From positions 1-64,000 of the forward strand of contig JAQSXJ010000040.1 in the NCBI GenBank assembly GCA_029256725.1: 64,000 nt of DNA, given 5' to 3'. Source of the stretch: Anaerocolumna sp. (GTDB taxonomy: Bacteria > Bacillota > Clostridia > Lachnospirales > Lachnospiraceae). How positions within the stretch are numbered: position 1 is the first letter of the stretch; every line of letters begins with the position of its first letter. The notes beneath the pieces were generated by a model. It was not told the DNA's origin. It did not search any database and worked only from the letters and a program-made list of their open reading frames with translations. Shown here in pieces: positions 26,032 to 34,863 of this stretch. The translations under genes were made by a program, and so were the position numbers.

Positions 26032-27204
26032 ATGAACGTTAGTATTGATGCAGCTTATAAAAGCTTAAATAAAATTAAAGAAGAATTATGCGGTGATAAG
26101 GTAGAACTGTTAAAGACAGCGGATTCCAATATCCTGATTCTGGCAGACGGCATGGGAAGCGGCGTAAAAGCCAATATCTTAGCCACTCTGACCTCAAAGA
26201 TACTGGGAACCATGTTTTTAAATGGTGCTTCCATTGACGACTGCATAGAAACCATAGCAAAAACCCTGCCGGTCTGTCAGATCCGGCAGGTGGCTTATTC
26301 CACCTTCAGTATCCTGCAGGTATTTCATAACGGTCAGGTCTATCTGGCCGAATTTGATAACCCCTCCTGCATCATGATACGGGACAATAAGCTTTTCCCT
26401 CTCCCTTTTACGGAACGTGTTCTGGAAAATAAGATTATCAGAGAATGCCGGTTTACAGCCTCCATCAATGATTGCTTTATACTTATGAGCGATGGCGTAA
26501 TCCACGCAGGCGTTGGTAATCTGCTTAATTTCGGTTGGAACTGGCAGAATGTTGCGGATTTCGCCCTTATGTCTGCCAGAGAGACCCTTTCAGCTTCCAG
26601 ACTTGCAGGTACCCTTATTAAAGCTTGTGATGATCTGTATCTGCAGCTGCCGGGTGACGATACCACGGTAGCAGTTTTACGTATAACTGGTGCAAAAGTG
26701 TTAGACCTTTTTACCGGTCCGCCTTCTAATCCCGGCAATGACGGACACCTGATCCGTGAATTTATGGGCAGTCAGGGAAAGAAAATCATCTGCGGAGGCA
26801 CCAGTGCCAACATTGCCTCCCGAATTTTAAAACGCCCTCTTATTACCTCTTTGGACTATACCGATCCCGCACTTCCTCCCATTGCCAACATGGAGGGAAT
26901 TCATCTGGTAACTGAAGGGGTACTAACCCTGTCCAGAGCCTTGGTTCTGATTAAGCAATACGGGGAAGGAGATATCAGCGAAGCCTTCTTTGATGAGCTG
27001 GATAAAGAAAACGGCGGCTCCCTGGTCGCCAAATACATTATCGAGGACTGCACAATACTTAACCTCTTTGTAGGAAAGGCAATGAATGAAGCCCATCAGA
27101 ATCCTTCCCTTCCCTTTGATTTAAGCATCCGCCTGCATCTGGTTGAACAGTTAAAAGAAGCGGTAAATAATCTGGGAAAAGAGGTCAATATTCAATATTA
27201 TTAA
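26032..27204 (+). CDS. SpoIIE-like PP2C serine/threonine phosphatase
   Basis: A 390-residue protein whose first 225 residues are a SpoIIE-type PP2C domain with metal-binding aspartates in LADGMGSG, LMSDGV and GDDTTV. The C-terminal about 160 residues are an additional domain found with such phosphatases next to hydrogenases. It would dephosphorylate serine or threonine on a partner such as an anti-sigma antagonist. It lies 105 nt after the PAS-hydrogenase on the same strand, a conserved pairing, so it is probably the output of that sensor. A GGGTGG site precedes ATG 26032. Confidence 0.85.
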   Translation: MNVSIDAAYKSLNKIKEELCGDKVELLKTADSNILILADGMGSGVKANILATLTSKILGTMFLNGASIDDCIETIAKTLPVCQIRQVAYSTFSILQVFHNGQVYLAEFDNPSCIMIRDNKLFPLPFTERVLENKIIRECRFTASINDCFILMSDGVIHAGVGNLLNFGWNWQNVADFALMSARETLSASRLAGTLIKACDDLYLQLPGDDTTVAVLRITGAKVLDLFTGPPSNPGNDGHLIREFMGSQGKKIICGGTSANIASRILKRPLITSLDYTDPALPPIANMEGIHLVTEGVLTLSRALVLIKQYGEGDISEAFFDELDKENGGSLVAKYIIEDCTILNLFVGKAMNEAHQNPSLPFDLSIRLHLVEQLKEAVNNLGKEVNIQYY

Positions 27205-27292
27205 TGCGGGAACCTCTAAACGTACACAATCGAATAACCAAACTTCACAATCAATGGTTATTCAAACCTCAACTTCAAAAAGGAGTAGTATT

Positions 27293-28750
27293 ATGTTAGG
27301 AAATGATAACAACATTGACGCGATTAAACAAGAAGTCCTGTATCAGGTAGCAAAACTTAGTTTTGAAGGCGAACTGGATGAGAAAAAGGAAGCACTTCCT
27401 TTTGAACTGATTCCCGGACCTCAGGCTAACTTCCGCTGCTGTATCTATAAAGAAAGGGAAATCATCCGTCAGAGAATCCGTCTTGCCGAAGGAAAATCCC
27501 CCTCAGCCGGAAAAGATAATAAGAATATCGTTCAGGTCATCAATTCTGCCTGTGAAGGATGTCCCATCACCCGCTTTGTAGTAACGGATAACTGTCAGAA
27601 ATGTGTAGGCAAACGCTGTCAGGCTGCCTGTAATTTCGGTGCCATCTCCATGCTCCGTGACAGAGCTTATATCGATCCCGCCAAATGTAAGGAATGTACA
27701 AAATGTTCTCAGGCCTGTCCCTATAATGCCATTGCGGATCTGATGCGTCCCTGCAAGAAAAGCTGTCCGGTAGATGCCATTACAATGGATGAAAATAATA
27801 TCGTAGTAATTAATGAAGAGCGCTGTATCGACTGCGGTTCCTGTATCAAGAACTGTCCCTTTGGAGCAATCTCAGACCGTTCCTTTATGACAGACGTAAT
27901 CGACCTGTTACTTCAGTCCCCCCGCCCTGTTTATGCAATGCTGGCTCCGGCCTGGGAAGGTCAGTTTGGAGCTGATATCACCTTTTCTTCCATGGTGGAG
28001 GCAATTAAGGGATTAGGTTTTGCCGGTCTGTATGAAGTAGCTTTAGGTGCGGATTTTGTTGCCGCCAGTGAAAGCGAAGAATGGGCAGAAGGCTACAAGG
28101 AAGGTAAGAAAATGACTACTTCCTGCTGTCCTGCATTTGTTAAGATGATACGCAGACATTACCCTCAGCTGGTAGAAAATATGTCTACTACTGTGTCTCC
28201 TATGACTGCTACTGCAAGACTTATAAAAGCTCTTTACCCCGATGCTGTGTGTGTATTTATCGGACCCTGCATTGCCAAAAAAGGTGAAGTACTTGATACT
28301 GTAGCATTACAAGGTGCAGACTATGCTCTTACCTTAGATGAACTCTACGCTATGTTCCGCGCAAAAGAAGTGAAACCTGAGGCAGCAGCTGATACCCTTC
28401 AGCAAGGAAGTATTTATGGAAAGAAATTCTGTATCTCAGGCGGTGTTACTGCTTCTGTATTACAGTCTTTAAAAGAGAAACAGGAAAATACCGACATCAC
28501 TGTAAAGCAATGTAACGGTGCAGTTGAATGTAAGAAGGCTCTGACTCTGTTAAAAGCAGGTAAGTTACCGGAGGATTTCTTAGAAGGTATGGTATGTGAA
28601 GGCGGATGTCAGAACGGCCCCGGAAGTGTCCTGACCGGAAGAGTTGCAAATGTAAACCGCGACAAATTATTTAATAAGGCAGACAGCCGTAATATTTATG
28701 AGAACCTTGATTCTTACAAGGAACTTGAATTCTCTATGCATACTAAATAA
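27293..28750 (+). CDS. [FeFe]-hydrogenase, group B-like
   Basis: This 485-residue protein has a cysteine-rich N-terminal region (CEGCPITRF, CQKCVGKRC), two or three [4Fe-4S] motifs (CKECTKCSQAC, CIDCGSCIKNC) and an H-cluster domain with TTSCCPAF, GPCIAKKGE and VCEGGCQNGPG. That composition is typical of group B (monomeric) [FeFe]-hydrogenases of Clostridia, whose role is little studied. ATG 27293 has AAAGGAG upstream; the in-frame ATG at 27254 has none. It follows the phosphatase by 88 nt and may share its transcript. It probably reacts H2 with ferredoxin. Confidence 0.88.
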   Translation: MLGNDNNIDAIKQEVLYQVAKLSFEGELDEKKEALPFELIPGPQANFRCCIYKEREIIRQRIRLAEGKSPSAGKDNKNIVQVINSACEGCPITRFVVTDNCQKCVGKRCQAACNFGAISMLRDRAYIDPAKCKECTKCSQACPYNAIADLMRPCKKSCPVDAITMDENNIVVINEERCIDCGSCIKNCPFGAISDRSFMTDVIDLLLQSPRPVYAMLAPAWEGQFGADITFSSMVEAIKGLGFAGLYEVALGADFVAASESEEWAEGYKEGKKMTTSCCPAFVKMIRRHYPQLVENMSTTVSPMTATARLIKALYPDAVCVFIGPCIAKKGEVLDTVALQGADYALTLDELYAMFRAKEVKPEAAADTLQQGSIYGKKFCISGGVTASVLQSLKEKQENTDITVKQCNGAVECKKALTLLKAGKLPEDFLEGMVCEGGCQNGPGSVLTGRVANVNRDKLFNKADSRNIYENLDSYKELEFSMHTK

Positions 28751-28751
28751 T

Positions 28752-29528
28752 TCATGGTTTCACCAAAGCCTTTAATATTTCTTTTCTGTTCATTTTCTCA
28801 ACTTGAAGGAAATGAACCGGCTCGTTAATGTGTTCCAGATAATGAGCGTCGGAATTATTGATGATCCGGCATTTTTGCAAGTAAGGATTATTCCTTCTTA
28901 ATTCTGTTAACAATTCTTCCTCTTTGGAGAAAACAGCTGCTCCCGCAGAATTTATGCTATTTTTATTTACAGCTTCTTTGCAGGCGGCCTCTGCACAGGT
29001 GAATCGGGAATCAGGTGGAATAAATCCAAGATTTGATAAGAGACTATTGGAGCTCTTATCAATATGGGCGGGTATCATAATGCCCTCAAAGGCTTTCACA
29101 AGTTCATAGACTTCATCAAATCCGATATCTGCTGCATTGACTAGCAGATATTTTTCATTTCCGGAGATTTCATCCCTGTCATTGATCAGTAGTTGTCTTC
29201 CAAAGATTTCTTCTTTGTTATGAACCTTATAAAGCTTTTCATAAACAAAGCTATCAAACTCCATTGCTCCTTGCAGTTCCTCAAAAAGGCATAGAACATG
29301 TACTTCTTCTCTGGTGCAGAGCTCCATACCAGGAATAGCAATTATTCCAAAGCATTCTGCATGTTTTAGAAAAGGAGGGCAGTTCCTGCTGCTGTTATGA
29401 TCCGTGAGAGCTATGACATTCAGTTCTTTTATGGCTGCCATTCCTACAATATTTCCGGGTGTCATATCTTCATCACCACAGGGGGATAAGCAGGAATGAA
29501 TATGCAGATCATAAGAGACCTTATACAT
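28752..29528 (-). CDS. PHP-domain metal-dependent phosphoesterase
   Basis: The 258-residue protein has the PHP motifs DLHIHSCLSPCGDEDMTP at the start (metal-binding HxH), ALTDHNS, GMELCTREEVHVL and NNSDAHYLE near the end, all with the expected histidines and aspartates. Such proteins hydrolyse phosphoesters, often nucleotides; substrate here is unknown. It overlaps the DRTGG-protein gene by 8 nt. The PHP-DRTGG-hydrogenase order recurs in anaerobic Firmicutes, suggesting a role in a hydrogenase-linked signalling pathway. Confidence 0.88.
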   Translation of the reverse strand: MYKVSYDLHIHSCLSPCGDEDMTPGNIVGMAAIKELNVIALTDHNSSRNCPPFLKHAECFGIIAIPGMELCTREEVHVLCLFEELQGAMEFDSFVYEKLYKVHNKEEIFGRQLLINDRDEISGNEKYLLVNAADIGFDEVYELVKAFEGIMIPAHIDKSSNSLLSNLGFIPPDSRFTCAEAACKEAVNKNSINSAGAAVFSKEEELLTELRRNNPYLQKCRIINNSDAHYLEHINEPVHFLQVEKMNRKEILKALVKP

Positions 29529-29856
29529 GAATCAGTTCATGAATCAGCAGAGAAGTCTCAAATACAGGCTTATTAACCGCCAGAAGAGTTATTCCCTGTT
29601 CCTTTGCTTTTAGAGTTGTCTGTTCATCGGGCATTATCCCCTCTGCCAGAACAATACAGGCAACCTCTGTCAGAGATGCAACTGCCAGGGTATTTACATT
29701 GGCCATTACTGTAATCCAGACCGCCCCTGAAAAAGCTTTTCCCATAGCTACACTTAAGAGATCACAGCAATATACACCTTTAAGTTCTCTCTCAAGGTTA
29801 TTGCCAGGATTAATAATTTGGATTATATCCTTATTTAGAAGCTCTTCCACAGTCAT
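29521..29856 (-). CDS. DRTGG-domain protein (first of two in the window)
   Basis: This 111-residue single-domain protein matches the DRTGG fold known from phosphotransacetylase and CBS-domain proteins (VAMGKAFSGAVWITVMAN near residue 35, AEGIMPDEQTTLKAKEQGITLL near 75, shortened to key segments). It probably binds a nucleotide or other small ligand. ATG 29856 with AGGACAGG upstream is chosen over ATG 29937. Translation is coupled to the PHP gene. A second DRTGG gene lies at 32476-32826, bound to an anti-sigma-like ATPase. Confidence 0.8.
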   Translation of the reverse strand: MTVEELLNKDIIQIINPGNNLERELKGVYCCDLLSVAMGKAFSGAVWITVMANVNTLAVASLTEVACIVLAEGIMPDEQTTLKAKEQGITLLAVNKPVFETSLLIHELIHV

Positions 29857-29878
29857 GACAGTTCCTGTCCTTTCTTTT

Positions 29879-30385
29879 CTAATTAATAATGATTCCGGGA
29901 ATAATTTTTTTCCAGTCTTCAATACACTTGCAATCATATTTATTAATATTCTCCGGCAGGTTATCTCTGCTAAAGAATCTGTGACCTAAAGTTTCATCTG
30001 TCGCCTGCAGGATTTCTCCCTTGTATTCGCTGGTCTTAAATATGGTACTTGTCACCCAGCAGATGTCTTGATTTGGATATACAATATACCTGTCATCGCC
30101 GGAATATATGCCAAAGAGCTCCAGGTTCTCTACTACAATTCCTACTTCTTCGTATACCTCTCGCTTAGCAGTTTCAAGAAAGGTCTCTCCTATCTCCATG
30201 CCACCACCCGGCAATCCCCATTTACCGTTATCACTTCGCTGCTGCAACAAGATCTCACCTTGTTTGTTCTCGATGATAACACCGCAGGCGGGAACCATTA
30301 CGGGGCTATGTCCTATGGTTTTTCTTATTTCACGTATATAATTTTTTTTATAAGGTTTAATAATTTCTTCTATCTCTTTCTGCAT
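29879..30385 (-). CDS. NUDIX hydrolase
   Basis: The 168-residue protein carries a full Nudix box, GGGMEIGETFLETAKREVYEEVGI (key residues GG-x5-E-x7-REVYEEVGI), at about residues 60-83. It would hydrolyse a nucleoside diphosphate linked to another group, with Mg2+ bound by the REVYEE glutamates. It stands between two parts of the hydrogenase-signalling cluster, 22 nt before the DRTGG gene, yet nothing links it functionally to them. Substrate unknown. Confidence 0.9.
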   Translation of the reverse strand: MQKEIEEIIKPYKKNYIREIRKTIGHSPVMVPACGVIIENKQGEILLQQRSDNGKWGLPGGGMEIGETFLETAKREVYEEVGIVVENLELFGIYSGDDRYIVYPNQDICWVTSTIFKTSEYKGEILQATDETLGHRFFSRDNLPENINKYDCKCIEDWKKIIPGIIIN

Positions 30386-30591
30386 TTTTACACCGCACTT
30401 TCTTTTTTAAGAATACATCTGTATAATCTATGTTTTCATAAATGGTAATGTCTTCCTGATTTTCTGCTTATGATAACACAGTACTAACTACAACCTTTTA
30501 TTAAAAGACAGGCAAACCTGCATTTCTGGATAAACTACACCCCAGCACTAGTACATATAACCAGTGCCTGACAGATACCAACTAAACAGTA

Positions 30592-31875
30592 TTAGTTATC
30601 GAGCTTGCTGATTTCATCGGACAGCCTATGGATATATTGCCTTAAAATGTGAATACAGTCCTGCTCTCCGGCAGCGCCTCTGACCACATCCTCTGCCAGC
30701 GCCTTACAGGAAGGTGCTCCGCAGGAACCGCAATCAAGACCGGGGAATTTCTCACACAGCTCTTCTACCTTAGCTAGCATGGTAATACTCTCCTGCAGGT
30801 CCTCACTTAATTTAAATACCGGCTCATAAGTAACTTCACGATTCCACCCCCAGTTCTTTACCTCACTGCCCTTCAGATGATTACAGGCAACCGGCATGTA
30901 TTTTCGCAGCCGGATTAATTTTACCTTTGCTACAAAGGGATTTTCAACGGTAAGTACTCCTCCCACACAACCTCCGTTACAGGCATTTAATTCTATAAAC
31001 TCAAGGGCCGAGAATTTCTGATCCTCCAGATCCTCAAGTACCCTGATAACATTCTCAATTCCATCTGCTGCCAGATAATTATCCGTAAGAAGCCCTCCGG
31101 CTTCTCCTCCTGTTCCTCCCCAGCTGATACCAATTTTACCGGATATGGCAAGATTTTCTGTTTCCTGCTTTTCCTCCACTTCTTTCATAAGGCTTATAAG
31201 CCTTGGATAGATATCCTTTATGGCAATCACTGCGTCTACTTCACTCTCACTATATCCCATAGGGTTTTTAACCGCACTGACTTTTGCAGGGCAGGGACTG
31301 ATAAAGATAATACCTATCTTATCTGCCGGAAGTCCGGTTTCCTTCATGGCTTTTTCTCTTGCCAGTGCTGCTGCCAGGTCAACCGGTGCTTTTATGGGCA
31401 GCAGATGTTCTATCAGCCCCGGAAAACGCACCCGGATCAAACGCACCACAGAAGGGCAGGCAGTACTGATAAAGGGCATGTTCTCTTCCTGTTCTTCTAA
31501 GTGTTTTCTGGATAATTCCGATACCAGTTCGGCAGCTCCGCTGACCTCATATACGTCATGAAAGCCAAACTTCTTAAGAGCTGTCAATACAATGTTAACA
31601 TCCTCCAGATTATTGAACTGGCCATAGAGTGCGGGTGCCGGTAAAGCTATGGTATACTCATAATTTTCTAAGATATCCAATGGGTCATATACCGCCAGCT
31701 TTGCATGATGAGGACAGATTCTTATACATTCCCCGCAGTCAATACAGAACTCCTTCGTTATAACAGCCTTCCCTTTTCGGACCCGGATAGCCTGGGTTGG
31801 ACATCTCTTGATACAGTTAATACATCCCTTGCACAAGTCTTCTTGCAGACGAACAGCAGTAAAAAATTTATCCAT
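30592..31875 (-). CDS. HydA-like iron-sulfur protein with altered H-cluster motif
   Basis: The 427-residue protein starts with two [4Fe-4S] motifs (CKGCINCIKRC, CIDCGECIRIC), continues with an [FeFe]-hydrogenase large-subunit-type domain and ends with a four-cysteine FeS domain (CGSCGAPSC). H-cluster ligand cysteines are kept in TACPS, SPCPAK and ACNGGCVGG, but the first motif has Ala where catalytic hydrogenases have the proton-transfer Cys (TSCCP). It is therefore more likely a redox sensor or a low-activity enzyme than an H2 producer. ATG 31875 follows GGGGG. It sits downstream of the ATPase and DRTGG genes of the same strand. Confidence 0.85.
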   Translation of the reverse strand: MDKFFTAVRLQEDLCKGCINCIKRCPTQAIRVRKGKAVITKEFCIDCGECIRICPHHAKLAVYDPLDILENYEYTIALPAPALYGQFNNLEDVNIVLTALKKFGFHDVYEVSGAAELVSELSRKHLEEQEENMPFISTACPSVVRLIRVRFPGLIEHLLPIKAPVDLAAALAREKAMKETGLPADKIGIIFISPCPAKVSAVKNPMGYSESEVDAVIAIKDIYPRLISLMKEVEEKQETENLAISGKIGISWGGTGGEAGGLLTDNYLAADGIENVIRVLEDLEDQKFSALEFIELNACNGGCVGGVLTVENPFVAKVKLIRLRKYMPVACNHLKGSEVKNWGWNREVTYEPVFKLSEDLQESITMLAKVEELCEKFPGLDCGSCGAPSCKALAEDVVRGAAGEQDCIHILRQYIHRLSDEISKLDN

Positions 31876-32053
31876 ATGAACCCCCATGTATATCCCTGCT
31901 TGCCTGGATACTGGTCAAATAAGTTTCACATTGAAACCCATTTTAAATTATAAGCTCAGCATACCCAAACCAATTGTGATACGGTTTAAATATAAAGTGT
32001 GAAATATTCTAACCACACACCAGCTCTCATTGCATGTGAATGTGAAATCCCCA

Positions 32054-32479
32054 TTACTTTATCTTCACCGTCATAGTTACCGTAGTACCTATTCCGGGTT
32101 CTGTCTCAATATTCATCTCATCGGAATATTTCTTCATATTCGGCAGTCCCATACCGGCACCAAAGCCTAAAGATCTTACCTTATCGGGGGCTGTGGAGTA
32201 ACCCGCCTGCATGGCAAGCTCGATATCCGGTATCCCTGGTCCCTTATCCTTTAACACCATATGTACTTCCTCCGGGGATAGAGTCACCTGAATTACTCCC
32301 CCCTGTGCATGAATAACCATGTTTATCTCCCCTTCATACATGGCTATAGCAACTTTTCTTATAATCTCAGGGTTTACTCCCATCTGCTTTAACTTGGATT
32401 TAACATCACTGGAAGCTTCTCCTGCCCTTGTAAAATCCTCAGCCGATACCTGATAGTTAAGCTGTATATTCTGGCTCAA
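32054..32479 (-). CDS. anti-sigma-factor-like ATP-binding protein (HATPase_c_2)
   Basis: This 141-residue protein has the GHKL ATPase motifs in the short RsbW/SpoIIAB style: an N-box with EGEINMVIHA, DKGPGIPD, and GLGAGMGLPN-like lid (LGFGAGMGLPNMKKYSD). Such proteins are serine kinases acting on anti-anti-sigma-like partners. It overlaps the DRTGG gene by 4 nt (ATGA) and precedes the HydA-like protein. The nearby PP2C phosphatase would be its natural opposite number in a partner-switching circuit. That circuit is inferred. Confidence 0.85.
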   Translation of the reverse strand: MSQNIQLNYQVSAEDFTRAGEASSDVKSKLKQMGVNPEIIRKVAIAMYEGEINMVIHAQGGVIQVTLSPEEVHMVLKDKGPGIPDIELAMQAGYSTAPDKVRSLGFGAGMGLPNMKKYSDEMNIETEPGIGTTVTMTVKIK

Positions 32480-32826
32480 TGGGCAGCACCTCCCTTTAAA
32501 CCTCTCTCATAGAGCATACCACAGGCAGGAAACATCTGCTTATCTGTAGCAAGGAGCACAATATGACTTTCCTTCGCCAGCCCTGTCATCACCTCGTCCG
32601 GTACTTTGCCTCTCACAAAGACGATACAGATAATATCCATCATCTCCGCAGTTCTTATAACCTGTGGATTACACAGACCTGTAAGCAGCACGGACTGATC
32701 TTTCACAAAAGCCAGCACATCGCTCATCATATCCGCTCCGCAGGCAGTATGAACCTCACGTTCCAGATATTCCTCTCCCCAGACAAGCCTGGCACTAAGT
32801 ATATCCATTACATCATGAATTGTCAT
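32476..32826 (-). CDS. DRTGG-domain protein (second copy)
   Basis: A 116-residue single DRTGG domain (MSDVLAFVKDQSVLLTGL, IVFVRGKVPDEVMTGLAKES, key segments) similar in size and layout to the protein at 29521-29856. It opens the leftward operon DRTGG - ATPase - HydA-like protein. Ligand and function are unknown. The start ATG 32826 faces the hydrogenase operon at 33297 across a 470-bp intergenic region. Confidence 0.8.
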   Translation of the reverse strand: MTIHDVMDILSARLVWGEEYLEREVHTACGADMMSDVLAFVKDQSVLLTGLCNPQVIRTAEMMDIICIVFVRGKVPDEVMTGLAKESHIVLLATDKQMFPACGMLYERGLKGGAAH

Positions 32827-33296
32827 AATATAACCATACCTTTCTCATAGCCTATGGGTCAAAGCCACAGACACGAATTTACGTGTGAAATAACAGAATT
32901 GTGAAATAAAAGACATTTCGTGCTGGCTTAGTTGCTTTTACTTGTGAAACTGCCTAATTGAAAAGCAAAATTTGAGTGATTTATTATTCGTTACTTCTAA
33001 CCCCATCACCAGCAGCCAACCGAGAAACTCTTTCATTTTCATGTACAATTTATACAATTTCAACATCACTTATTTTACACACAGTATAACATTGACGGTG
33101 TTTTTTTTCAATGTCTATCATTTTTGCATTAATAGCTTAATATTCTCTGTTTTCCATTTGTTACAATTGTTAATTTTAATATACCTGTGGATTTTTTATC
33201 AATAACATGTTATACTGATGTTGTTTGTCGAATGGAAATTTTTAATTATTTCGACAGGTAACGTACAAACAGCCACAAAATCAAGGAGGTTAAAGA
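32827..33296. promoter_or_regulatory. divergent control region with TGTGAAA motifs
   Basis: This 470-bp gene-free region separates two divergent redox operons. TGTGAAA occurs at 32884, 32900 and 32943 and, in the neighbouring gap, at 31998 and 32041 plus inverted at 31924. GTGTGAAATATTC at 31997-32009 resembles half of the TTGTGAAATATTTCACAA operator of the redox repressor Rex. A TATACT near 33209 may be the -10 box of the rightward operon. Control by Rex is a hypothesis. Confidence 0.35.
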
Positions 33297-33791
33297 ATGA
33301 GTTCCCAGAAAAAAACAGTCCCGTTCGCCGGCTCAAAAGAGCAGGAAGCGGAGCTTCTCAAAGTCATTAATAAGTATAAAGATGACAAAGGTGCCTTAAT
33401 GCCCATTCTGCAGGAAGCACAGAGTATTTATGGCTATCTTCCTATAGAAGTTCAGACCATTATATCAAACGAGATGGATATCCCGCTTGAAAAAATATAT
33501 GGTGTAGCTACTTTCTATTCCCAGTTTTCTTTAAATCCCAAAGGAAAATACAAAGTTTCAGTATGTTTAGGTACTGCCTGTTATGTAAAAGGCTCCGGTG
33601 ATATCTTCAACAAACTAGCCGAGCTGCTTCATATTGAGGGTGGGGAATGTACACCTGACGGCAAATTCTCCTTAGATGCCTGTCGCTGTATCGGTGCCTG
33701 CGGTCTTGCTCCCGTACTTACAGTAAATGATGATGTATACGGCAGACTTTCGGTAGACGATGTTAAGGATATACTTACAAAATACGAGTAA
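33297..33791 (+). CDS. hydC: NuoE-like [2Fe-2S] subunit of the NAD-dependent hydrogenase
   Basis: The 164-residue protein matches NuoE/HydC: a helical N-terminus (ALMPILQEAQSIYGYLP), IYGVATFYSQFSLNPKGKY, and a thioredoxin-like [2Fe-2S] site with cysteines in CLGTACYVKG and CRCIGACG. In trimeric electron-bifurcating hydrogenases it relays electrons between the flavin subunit and HydA. AAGGAGG precedes ATG 33297. It is the first gene of a rightward operon ending at hydA. Confidence 0.92.
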   Translation: MSSQKKTVPFAGSKEQEAELLKVINKYKDDKGALMPILQEAQSIYGYLPIEVQTIISNEMDIPLEKIYGVATFYSQFSLNPKGKYKVSVCLGTACYVKGSGDIFNKLAELLHIEGGECTPDGKFSLDACRCIGACGLAPVLTVNDDVYGRLSVDDVKDILTKYE

Positions 33792-33799
33792 TCCAATCC

Positions 33800-34357
33800 A
33801 TGATGACTGAAATTTCGTTAAACATATTAGATATTGCTCAGAACTCGGTAAGTGCTCATGCTTCCCTCATTGAAATAATCGTGCAGATAGACCGTTCCTT
33901 AAACCTTTTACAGGTTGAGATAAAGGATGACGGCTCCGGTATGACAGAGGAAGAAGCAGTCAATGCACAGGATCCCTTCTATACCACAAGGACTACCAGA
34001 AAAGTAGGTCTTGGAATCCCCTTCTTTAAACAGGCAGCCTTAAGCTGCAATGGAGATTTTCATATAGAATCAGAACCTGGTAAAGGAACAAAAATATACG
34101 CTTCCTTTCAGCTAACTCACATTGACCGAATGCCACTTGGCGATATGAACAGTACCCTGTACAGCCTGATTACCTTCCATCCGGCTATAGACTTTGTCTA
34201 TACCTACAGAATGGATGATAAGAGTTTTGTACTGGATACAAGAGAAATGCGCTCCTTACTTCACAATGTTCCTCTAAATGACCCTGAGGTCACAGTATTC
34301 CTAAAGAATTTTCTTATGGAGAATCATGATGAAGCAAATGAAGGTATATACTTCTAG
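33800..34357 (+). CDS. histidine-kinase-like ATPase in the hydrogenase operon
   Basis: This 185-residue protein has GHKL ATPase motifs (LDIAQNSVSA N-box, DDGSGM, GLGIPFF) in its first 110 residues and an extra C-terminal region of about 75 residues. Histidine for autophosphorylation is not evident, so it is a stand-alone ATPase rather than a full sensor kinase. It is placed between the NuoE-like and ferredoxin genes, 8 nt after the former, an arrangement common in clostridial hydrogenase operons. Its role is unproven, possibly kinase signalling or assembly. Confidence 0.85.
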   Translation: MMTEISLNILDIAQNSVSAHASLIEIIVQIDRSLNLLQVEIKDDGSGMTEEEAVNAQDPFYTTRTTRKVGLGIPFFKQAALSCNGDFHIESEPGKGTKIYASFQLTHIDRMPLGDMNSTLYSLITFHPAIDFVYTYRMDDKSFVLDTREMRSLLHNVPLNDPEVTVFLKNFLMENHDEANEGIYF

Positions 34358-34485
34358 CAGCATTTTAATACATCCCATTTCGTTATAGATATTGAAAGAT
34401 ATGCGCATCCAAGTTTGATAAGTTTTTAACAATGTCTCAAACATTGGATTTATACAGTTCTCATTTTAAATAAGGAGGATATCAT

Positions 34486-34860
34486 ATGAAAACTCTCGAA
34501 GAGTTACAGGCTATCAGAGAAAAAATGCAGGGCCAGATTGGTCTGCGTTCCGAAACTGCCAGCCAGACCAGAGTAGTGGTAGGTATGGCTACCTGCGGTA
34601 TTGCAAGTGGTGCAAGACCCGTTCTCACTGCTCTTTCCGATGCCGTTCAGGAAAGAAACCTTACAGATATAGCTGTTGTACAGACCGGTTGTATCGGACT
34701 GTGCCAGTATGAACCCATTGTAGAAGTATTTGCACCCGGTAAAGAGAAAGTAACCTATGTAAAAATGACACCGGAGAAAGCACTGGAGGTTCTTGAACAG
34801 CACCTTTTAAGCGGTAAAGTTGTTGACAAATACACCATCAGTTCCGAAGGGAGGATATAA
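34486..34860 (+). CDS. thioredoxin-like [2Fe-2S] ferredoxin subunit (HndB/HydD-like)
   Basis: A 124-residue protein with a thioredoxin-like [2Fe-2S] fold: GMATCGIASGARP near residue 35 and TGCIGLCQYEPIVEV near residue 70, supplying cysteines for the cluster. It resembles HndB of NADP-reducing hydrogenases. AAGGAGG lies before ATG 34486, and the next gene starts 3 nt after the stop. It is an accessory electron carrier of the HydABC complex. Confidence 0.88.
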   Translation: MKTLEELQAIREKMQGQIGLRSETASQTRVVVGMATCGIASGARPVLTALSDAVQERNLTDIAVVQTGCIGLCQYEPIVEVFAPGKEKVTYVKMTPEKALEVLEQHLLSGKVVDKYTISSEGRI

Positions 34861-34863
34861 GGC

